From contig CAYSPU010000008.1 of assembly GCA_964432995.1 (NCBI GenBank), forward strand, positions 1-47,167: a stretch of 47,167 nt of DNA. Reading direction: 5' to 3'. Below the pieces are notes generated by a model, which saw nothing but the letters and a program-made list of their open reading frames with translations, did no database searches and was not told the origin of the DNA. The position numbers and the translations under genes were made by a program. Each line of letters opens with the position of its first letter. Position 1 is the stretch's first letter. The DNA comes from CAYSPU01 sp964432995 (GTDB lineage: Bacteria; Verrucomicrobiota; Verrucomicrobiia; Limisphaerales; JAHDYP01). This document shows positions 1 through 7,300 of this stretch, in pieces.

Positions 1-1
1 C

Positions 2-1474
2 ACCGCAAGCTTCCAGCCCGGATACAACTCCCCCCGGCTGCCCCTGATGGCGTTCATTCCGGCCACCGCGGATGGGCGCGGACGCCAGACCTGCCTGCAG
101 CGTCCGCGATTCCTCGCCTTGGCGGAGTTCGGACCGCGCAGCCTCGTCTACCACGAAGGCCGCGCCTACCGCGTCGTGCGCGCCATGCTCCCCCTGCATC
201 CGCAGACCGGCCCCGCCTCCGAAGTGCACCTGCCCACACGCCCCGTCCGGCTCTGCCGCCATTGCGGCGCCGGCCACTGGAACGACGAGGCCTCCCTTTG
301 CCACGCCTGCGAACTGCCGCTCAGCGACGCCGAGATCGTCAACCACACCTACCGCATCGAGAACGTCGCCACCCAACCGGCGGAGCGCATCACCGCCAAC
401 GACGAGGAACGCCAGCGCCAGGGCTTTGAACTGCAGACCACCTTCGAGTGGGCCACCCGCGATCATGTGCCGGATGTCCGTCGAGCCTCCGTTGTGGACT
501 CTCAAGGCGAGGTCGCACGACTGGTCTACGGTACGGGCGCCACCATCACCCGCATCAACAAGGGCCTCCGCCGTCGCAAGAACCGCACCCAACTCGGCTT
601 CCGCATGGATCCTGTCTCTGGCTTCTGGGCCAGGAACGAGGACGAAGACGAGGAACCTGTTGATCCCACCGCTTCGCCGCGGCAGTGGGTGGTTCCCACG
701 GTGCAGGACCGCAAGAACGCCTTGCTCATCCAACCGGCGGGCACCGACCTCAACCTGACGACGCTCGCCACGGTCCAGCACGCGCTGCTACGGGGCATCG
801 AAGCGGTGTTCCAGTTGGAAGAGGGCGAAGTCCTGGTGGAGCCGATGCCCGGGCGCGATGCGCGCGCCGGTTTTCTCTTCTACGAAGCCACCGAAGGCGG
901 GGCGGGTGTTCTCGGGCGGTTGGCCGCCGAACCCGACCGACTGGCCCAGGTGGCCCATCGCGCCTTGGCCATCCTGCATTTCGATTTGCCGGGTTCGGAA
1001 CATCCGCTCCCAAGCCCAACGGGGCTCAAAGACGCGCCCGGCACCACCTGCGTGGCCGCGTGTTATCGTTGCGTCATGTCGTACTTCAACCAGCCTGACC
1101 ACGAGTTGCTCGACCGGCGGAACCTCGGCGCTCGCACGATCCTCCTGCGCCTGGCTGCGTCCCGGCTGGAACGCGTGGCAGCGCCCGTCGCGATCGCATC
1201 CACGCCTTCGACGGATCGGCGGCTGGCGTGGCTGGAGTATTCGCGCACCCGGGACCTGCCGGCCCCGGATCCCGACCCCCTGCGGCAGGGTGAGTTCACT
1301 GCACCTCTGGCATGGCGCGCGTATTACGTGGCCGCCTGCTGGGAGCAGCCGGAAACCCCCAACCTCGCCGCCCTGCGTGCCAAGGGCTTTGAGGTGATCG
1401 TGCTTGGCGTTGACCCGGCCGCCTGGGCGGAATCCCTCCCGGCCTTGGCCCGGTTGCTGGGGAAGAACCCATGA
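2..1474 (+). CDS. DUF1998 helicase-type protein, C-terminal part (5' end outside window)
   Basis: The frame is open from the first bases of the window, so this is the C-terminal part (about 491 residues) of a longer protein. Visible are a stretch resembling the region after the helicase core of DUF1998 helicases (RPRFLALAEFGP, YHEGRAYRV), a zinc-finger-like CRHCG...CHAC pair, and near the C-terminus the DUF1998 signature FYEATEGGAGVLGRL followed by a CVAACYRC cysteine cluster. DUF1998 occurs in DrmB of DISARM, DruE of Druantia and MrfA-like helicases. The stop overlaps the next start (ATGA), so it is translationally coupled to the SNF2 helicase gene. Which family it belongs to cannot be settled without the missing N-terminus; the motif arrangement looks more like the tail of a large helicase than a stand-alone DrmB. 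No frameshift is seen. Confidence 0.75.
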   Translation, partial: TASFQPGYNSPRLPLMAFIPATADGRGRQTCLQRPRFLALAEFGPRSLVYHEGRAYRVVRAMLPLHPQTGPASEVHLPTRPVRLCRHCGAGHWNDEASLCHACELPLSDAEIVNHTYRIENVATQPAERITANDEERQRQGFELQTTFEWATRDHVPDVRRASVVDSQGEVARLVYGTGATITRINKGLRRRKNRTQLGFRMDPVSGFWARNEDEDEEPVDPTASPRQWVVPTVQDRKNALLIQPAGTDLNLTTLATVQHALLRGIEAVFQLEEGEVLVEPMPGRDARAGFLFYEATEGGAGVLGRLAAEPDRLAQVAHRALAILHFDLPGSEHPLPSPTGLKDAPGTTCVAACYRCVMSYFNQPDHELLDRRNLGARTILLRLAASRLERVAAPVAIASTPSTDRRLAWLEYSRTRDLPAPDPDPLRQGEFTAPLAWRAYYVAACWEQPETPNLAALRAKGFEVIVLGVDPAAWAESLPALARLLGKNP

Positions 1475-4299
1475 CCGCCCCCACGACCACGGCCTCACCC
1501 GCGCCTGCGTCACGCTGGACCCCAGGCAGCCTCGTCCGGGCCCGCAGCCGCGAGTGGATGGTGCTGCCCGGGAGCACCGGCGCCGTGCTCCGCGTCCGGC
1601 CGATCTCCGGATCCGAGGAAGACCAGACCTGGATCCACCTCGAGCTGGAGCCCGAGCCGGTGGTGGATGCCGCTTTCCCTCCACCCGACCCGGCGCAACG
1701 CGCGGGTCACGAGGCCGCGCTGCTCCTCCGTGACGCGCTGGTCCTGTCGCTGCGCCGCGGAGCGGGACCGTTCCGGAGCTTCGGTCACATCGGGGTCGAG
1801 CCCCGGGCTTACCAGCTCGTTCCGCTGCTGATGGCGCTCAAGCTCGATACGATCCGGCTCCTGATTGCGGACGACGTCGGCATTGGCAAAACCATCGAAG
1901 CCGCGCTGATTGCGCGCGAGTTGTTGGATCGTGGCGAAGTGGAGCGGATGGCGGTGTTGTGCCCGCCGCACCTGGTCGACCAATGGGTGACGGAGCTGGA
2001 GTCGCGCTTTCACCTGGCTCCGGTGGCGGTCACCGCCGCCAGCGCCGCCCGCCTCGAGCGCAACATGCCCCAGGGCGAGAGCATCTTCACCACGCACCCC
2101 TGCACGGTCGTCAGTCTCGACTACATCAAGAGCGAACGCCGTCGCGCCGAGTTCCTCCAGGCTTGCCCGGAGTTGGTCCTCGTCGACGAGGCCCACACCT
2201 GCGCCTCCACAGGTCAGGGTCGGCACCAGCGCTACGAGCTTCTGAAAGGACTGGTGGAAAAACCTTCGCGCCACCTCGTCCTCCTCACCGCCACCCCACA
2301 CAGCGGCGACGAGGCCGCCTTCTACCGGCTTCTGGGCTTGCTCCGACCCGAGTTCGGCCAACTGGCTGATCTTGCCGGCGCAGAACGCACTGATCTGCGG
2401 GAGGCGCTCGCGCGCCACTTCGTCCAGCGGCGCCGCCCGGACATCGATGATTGGAAAGACGGCAGCCTCTTCCCGCGACGCGAGACCAAGGAACTCACCT
2501 ACCGCCTCACCGGCACCTGGCGGGCATTCTTCAGCGATGTGCTTGACTACTGCGCCACGGTGGTGGAGTCAGGCGGCGGCGACGAACGCGCCCGCCGTCT
2601 GAGCTTCTGGGGCACCCTCGCCCTCATGCGCTACGTTGCGTCCAGCCCCGCTGCCGCCGCACAGGCCCTGCGCACCCGCGCCCAAGGCGGTGATCTGGAA
2701 TCTGAGGAGGAGCTGGAGGAACGGGTCTTCGATGGCACCGCCGACGGACTGCCGGACGATGATGTGGAACCTCCGGCGGCGGGCGAGGTTGCGGTGTTGG
2801 CGGAGCTGGTGTCGCGGGCCGAGGCGTTGGCCGGGCAGAGCGGCGACCCCAAGCTGCGTGTGCTCGGCGACCACGTCGCCACCCTGCTGCGCGAAGGGTT
2901 CAGTCCGGTCGTGTTCTGCCGCTACATCGCCACCGCCCACTACCTGGCCCGGCACTTCTCCAGTCAGCTCAAGGACGTCACGGTCGGCGGCGTCACCGGC
3001 GAACTCGCCGCCGAAGAGCGTCGCGAAAAGGTCGATGCCTTGGGCGATGCCGAGCGCCGGTTGCTCGTCGCCACCGATTGTCTCTCTGAGGGCGTTAATC
3101 TCCAGGACCACTTCGACGCCGTGGTCCACTACGACCTCTCGTGGAACCCCACCCGCCACGAGCAGCGCGAAGGACGCGTCGACCGCTTCGGCCAGAAACG
3201 GCCCGTCGTTCGCGCCACGCTCATGTACGGCGAGAACAACCCCGTCGACGGCGCCGTCCTGGAAGTCATTCTCCGCAAGGCCGCCAAGATCCGCGAGGAA
3301 CTCGGTGTCCCGGTCCCCTTGCCCGACGACGGTCACACGTTGAGCCAGGCCCTGATGAAGGCCGTCCTGCTCCGCCGCCACCCGGAACATCCCGCCCGCC
3401 ACCAGCCCTTGCTCTTCCCCGAGCTTGAGGAAGCCCGCACCCTCGACACCCGCTGGCAAGACGCTGCCGACAAGGCCAAGGCCCACCGCAACCGCACCGT
3501 CTTCGCCCAGCGCCGGCTCAAGCCGGAGGATGTCCTCCCCGAATGGCGCAAGTCGCTCGCCGCCCTGGGCGGCAAGGAGGATGTCCGACGTTTCACCGGC
3601 CGCGCCCTGGCCCGACTCGGCGCCGGTCTCGAATCCCTGAAACGCGGCCACAAAGCCCCGCTTGCCGCCCTGCCTGAGGACGTCCGGGAGCGACTGGAGG
3701 CGGAGGGTCTCGACGGCACCTTGCTCGTGGACTTTGATTACCCGCCCGCACCCAGGTGTCGTCCGGTGCAACGCAGCCATCCGCTGGTGGCCGTGCTTGC
3801 CGAGAGCCTCCTCGAACGCACGCTCGAAACCGGGGCCGTCGACGACGCCGATGACCCAGGGGTCCTCGGCCGCGTCGGCTGCTGGGTCGCCCCCGGCATC
3901 CAAACCCTCACGGTCGTCGCCCTCGTGCGTCTGCGCCATCAGCTCGGCACCCAGCGCGGCGCCACGAGCCGCACCACCCTGGTTGAAGAGGCTGCCGCCG
4001 TCGCCTGGTCCGGCGATGGTGCGGTCGTCGAGGGGCCCGACGCCTTGGCGCTGCTTCAGCCCGAACCGCTGGCCGATCCGCCGCCGCCAGCCCGTGACCG
4101 CTGGGTCACCGAGGCACTGCGCCAGATGGCAGGCCGGACGGCGGACCTGCACGCCTTTGCCGAACGCCGCGCCCAGACGCTGCTCGCCGACCATCGGCGG
4201 GTGCGCGAGGCCTCCGACGCCCGCGGCTCCTATTCCGTGAAAGCCATGCTCCCGGTCGACGTCGTGGGGGTCTTCGTTCTGTTGCCCAAAGTGGATTGA
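1471..4299 (+). CDS. drmD: SNF2/SF2 helicase, DISARM DrmD-like
   Basis: This 942-residue protein has a complete SNF2-type motor: Walker A DDVGIGKT (K140), DEAH box (D239-H242), motif III LTATPHSGD, and the second RecA-like lobe with VATDCLSEGVNLQDHFD and the arginine-finger motif EGRVDRFGQ. The C-terminal third has no motif I recognise. Size and motifs fit the DrmD helicase of class 1 DISARM, a restriction-like anti-phage system in which DrmD accompanies the DrmMI methylase. The start is chosen at the ATG overlapping the upstream stop by 4 bases. The next gene begins two bases after this stop, so the three genes form a tight operon. It is probably an ATP-driven DNA translocase. It could also belong to a DISARM-like variant rather than canonical DISARM. 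Confidence 0.85.
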   Translation: MTAPTTTASPAPASRWTPGSLVRARSREWMVLPGSTGAVLRVRPISGSEEDQTWIHLELEPEPVVDAAFPPPDPAQRAGHEAALLLRDALVLSLRRGAGPFRSFGHIGVEPRAYQLVPLLMALKLDTIRLLIADDVGIGKTIEAALIARELLDRGEVERMAVLCPPHLVDQWVTELESRFHLAPVAVTAASAARLERNMPQGESIFTTHPCTVVSLDYIKSERRRAEFLQACPELVLVDEAHTCASTGQGRHQRYELLKGLVEKPSRHLVLLTATPHSGDEAAFYRLLGLLRPEFGQLADLAGAERTDLREALARHFVQRRRPDIDDWKDGSLFPRRETKELTYRLTGTWRAFFSDVLDYCATVVESGGGDERARRLSFWGTLALMRYVASSPAAAAQALRTRAQGGDLESEEELEERVFDGTADGLPDDDVEPPAAGEVAVLAELVSRAEALAGQSGDPKLRVLGDHVATLLREGFSPVVFCRYIATAHYLARHFSSQLKDVTVGGVTGELAAEERREKVDALGDAERRLLVATDCLSEGVNLQDHFDAVVHYDLSWNPTRHEQREGRVDRFGQKRPVVRATLMYGENNPVDGAVLEVILRKAAKIREELGVPVPLPDDGHTLSQALMKAVLLRRHPEHPARHQPLLFPELEEARTLDTRWQDAADKAKAHRNRTVFAQRRLKPEDVLPEWRKSLAALGGKEDVRRFTGRALARLGAGLESLKRGHKAPLAALPEDVRERLEAEGLDGTLLVDFDYPPAPRCRPVQRSHPLVAVLAESLLERTLETGAVDDADDPGVLGRVGCWVAPGIQTLTVVALVRLRHQLGTQRGATSRTTLVEEAAAVAWSGDGAVVEGPDALALLQPEPLADPPPPARDRWVTEALRQMAGRTADLHAFAERRAQTLLADHRRVREASDARGSYSVKAMLPVDVVGVFVLLPKVD

Positions 4300-4301
4300 C
4301 C

Positions 4302-7300
4302 ATGGCTTCCCGACGCATCACCCGCTCCCGCGAAGCCCAGCTCGCCTTCGACGCCCTGCAAATCGAAGGCGGCCTGCTCTCGCCCGAATGGCTGTCCCGC
4401 ATCGCCCAACTCACCGCCGGCGCCCAATCCGAGGCCGACTACCGCGTCCCCAAAGGCCTCAACCTGCGCGACGAGATCGGCCGCTATTGGCGCATTGCCC
4501 AGGCGTATTGGGGCGAACGGCGAAGCGCGGGCGGCGACTGGCGAACGGCGAGCGGCGCGGGCCTCGGCGGCCCTGCTCTTGCCGCCATGCTTCGCGAGGT
4601 GTTCGGGTTCGCGTCGCTGGCTCCAGTCGAGCCCATCACCATCGCCGGCCGCTCCTTCCCCCTCGGCCACGCCGCCCTCGCCGGACGCGTCCCGGTCGTC
4701 ATCGCCCACGCCGCCACCGGCCTTGACACGCCGTCCCCCGAGTTTGGCGATGACGGTCGCCGCCGCAGCGCCTTCGGTCTCGCCCAGGAGTATCTCAACG
4801 CCGCCGAGGGCGCCCTCTGGGGTGTGGCCACCGACGGCGTCACGCTCCGTATTCTGCGCGACAACGCGAGCCTCACACGGCCCGCCTGGATCGAGGCCGA
4901 CCTTGCCCGCATCTTCAGCGAGGAACGCTACGCCGATTTCGCGGTCCTCTGGCTGCTCCTCCACGAAACCCGGTTCGGTCGCGACTCGCAGCCCGCCGCC
5001 GACTGCCCCCTCGAAAGCTGGCGGGAAGCCGGCCGCGCCGAGGGCACCCGCGCCCGGGAATACCTCCGCCAAGGTGTCGAGGAAGCGGTCGTCGCCCTGG
5101 GCCAGGGATTCCTCGCCCATCCCGCCAACCAGGCCCTCGCCACCGCCCTGCGCGAGGGCTCGCTCAGCGACCGCGACTATTTCGCCCAACTCCTCCGGCT
5201 CGTGTATCGGCTGATCTTCCTGCTCACGGTTGAGGAGCGCGGTCTGTTGCATCCCAGGGAACGCGAACAGCGAGCCGCGAATAGCGAACGGGGAACCGGG
5301 TCGGATGACCCACCGTTCTCCGTTCGCCATTCGCCGTTCGCTCTCTACGCCAATGGCTACTCCCTCCGCCGCCTCTGCCAGCGTGCCTTGAAGCGCAGCG
5401 CCCACGATCGCTTCTCTGATCTCTGGCAGTCGCTCAAGATCGTCCTGCGCGGCCTCGCCCAGGGCGAACCCCGCCTCGGCCTGCCCGCCCTCGCCGGTCT
5501 CTTTGCTCCCCATCAATGCCCGGATCTCGACGCCGCCCAACTCGAGAATCGCGCCTTGCTCCTTGCCCTTTTCAAGCTCGCCTGGCTCCGCCACGACGGC
5601 GCCCTTGCCCGGGTCAACTGGCGCGATATGGGCCCCGAGGAACTCGGCAGCGTCTACGAAAGTCTCCTCGAACTGGTCCCCCAGCTCACCCGCGACGGTC
5701 GCCAGTTCGGCTTTGCCTCCACCGACGAATCCCGCGGCAACGCCCGCAAGACCTCCGGCAGTTACTACACGCCCGACAGTCTCGTCCAAGTGCTCCTTGA
5801 TACCGCCCTTGAACCCGTGATAGCTAAATGCCTCGAAGACGCCGGGCGTTTGGCGAACGGCGAATGGAGAACCGAGAACGGCTCATGGCAGCCGTTCGAC
5901 AACAAGTGGTCCAAGGAGGCCCATCGTTCCTATGTCTATCGAGTCCTATCGCGATCTGGAAGTGTGGCAGCTTGCCCGCAAGCTGGTGCTGGAAGTCTAT
6001 CATCTGACCTCGCCTTTCCCGGACACAGAGAGGTTCGGGCTCACGTCGCAGATGCGTCGGGCGGCGGTGTCCATCCCCTCGAACGTGGCGGAGGGGTGGG
6101 GACGCCATTACACGGCCGAGTTCATCCAGTTCCTGAGGAAAGCCAACGGCAGCCTAGTGGAACTGGAGACACAGTTGATCTTGAGTGCGGACCTGGGTTT
6201 CTGCCCGCAGGAGGCAGCGAACCTTCTGCTCTGCAAAACCAAGCTCCTTGGCCAGAAGATCCTCAATCTGGAGCGGAGTCTTCAACGACGACAGAAGGCG
6301 GCAGAATAGCGAACGGCGAAGAGCGAGCAGCGAACGGCGCCGAGGAAATCGCGTGCCTATGGCGTTCCACGCCGTTCGCCGTTCGCCACTCACTGTTCGC
6401 CGAGCAAGCCCTGCTCGCTCTCTCCATCGTCGATCCCGCCTGCGGTTCCGGCCATTTCCTCCTCGCCGCCGCCCGCCGCCTCGCGTCCCACGTCGCCCGG
6501 CTCCAGGCCAACGGCACCCCTTCGGGCCCCGAATACCGCCACGCTCTTCGGCAAGTTGTCGGCCGTTGCATCCATGGCGTCGATCTCAATCCCATGGCGG
6601 TCGAGCTCTGCAAGGTCAGTCTCTGGATGGAAGCCGTGGATCCCGGTTTGCCGCTCACCTTCCTCAACTCCCACATCCAGCACGGCAACGCCCTGCTCGG
6701 CGCCACTCCCGACCTCATGGCCCAGGGCATTCCCGATGCCGCATGGGAACCGCTGGAAGGCGACGACCGCAAGATTGCCAGCGCCCTCAAGAAGCGGAAC
6801 AAGCAGAGCGCCAGTGGCCAACGCTCCTTCGACACGCTCTGGTCCCAGCCCGCCACCATCTCTGCCGAAGCCGTCACGGCCGCCGTTCGCGACCTCGAGG
6901 CCGCCCCCGACGCCGACCCTGCCGCGCTCGCCCGCAAGGAAGCCCGCTGGGACGACATCCTCGCCTCCGCCGCCTACCGCCATCAGAAGTTCGTTGCCGA
7001 CGCCTGGTGCGCCGCCTTTGTCTGGCCCAAGCAACCCGGTCCACCCGCCGAGGCCGCTCCCACGAACGAACTCTGGCGCCAGATCCGCGATGCCCAGGGC
7101 CAGCCTCCCGCACTTACCAGTGCAACCACCCGCGAGTTGGCCAGCCAGTTCCACTTCTTCCACTGGCACCTCCAGTTCCCACTCGTGTTCGCCAAAGGCG
7201 GATTCGATGTCGTCCTCGGCAACCCACCATGGGAACAGATGGAGATCTCTGAGGAGGAGTGGTTCGCCTCACGGATGCCGGAAATCTCGGCCGCTCCGAA

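Larger units (their letters stand above)
5846..6402 (+). mobile_element. Composite intervening element E3: heptad hairpins flanking an S23-family gene inside drmMI
   Basis: About 555 bases separate the methyltransferase element SYYTPDS...LEPVI from motif I, parts that are normally separated by only a short linker. The insert consists of a heptad hairpin, a Shine-Dalgarno sequence, a 125-codon S23/IVP gene in another frame, and a second heptad hairpin. The outer arms 5852-5881 and 6371-6401 are inverted repeats of each other, about 30 bases with a handful of mismatches. The layout is like the intervening sequences of 23S rRNA genes, where an IVP gene sits in the loop of a hairpin inserted in a functional gene. 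No transposase is encoded. Calling it mobile is inference from structure and repeated occurrence. Confidence 0.7.

Noticed and set aside
4296..4301. TTG start for the methyltransferase overlapping the helicase stop
   Set aside because: An ATG lies two codons downstream, 2 bases after the stop, and is the more likely start; overlap with TTG cannot be excluded.
2569..5789. Long - strand open frames opposite drmD and drmMI
   Set aside because: Antisense shadows of conserved + strand genes with no family signature.
5932..6309. Diversity-generating retroelement, because S23-family proteins resemble Avd
   Set aside because: No reverse transcriptase, template repeat or variable repeat is visible in the window.
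5853..6402. Methyltransferase read as two genes broken by an insertion (pseudogene)
   Set aside because: The frame stays open across the whole insert and all catalytic motifs are intact, so a single product or RNA-level processing is more likely than decay.
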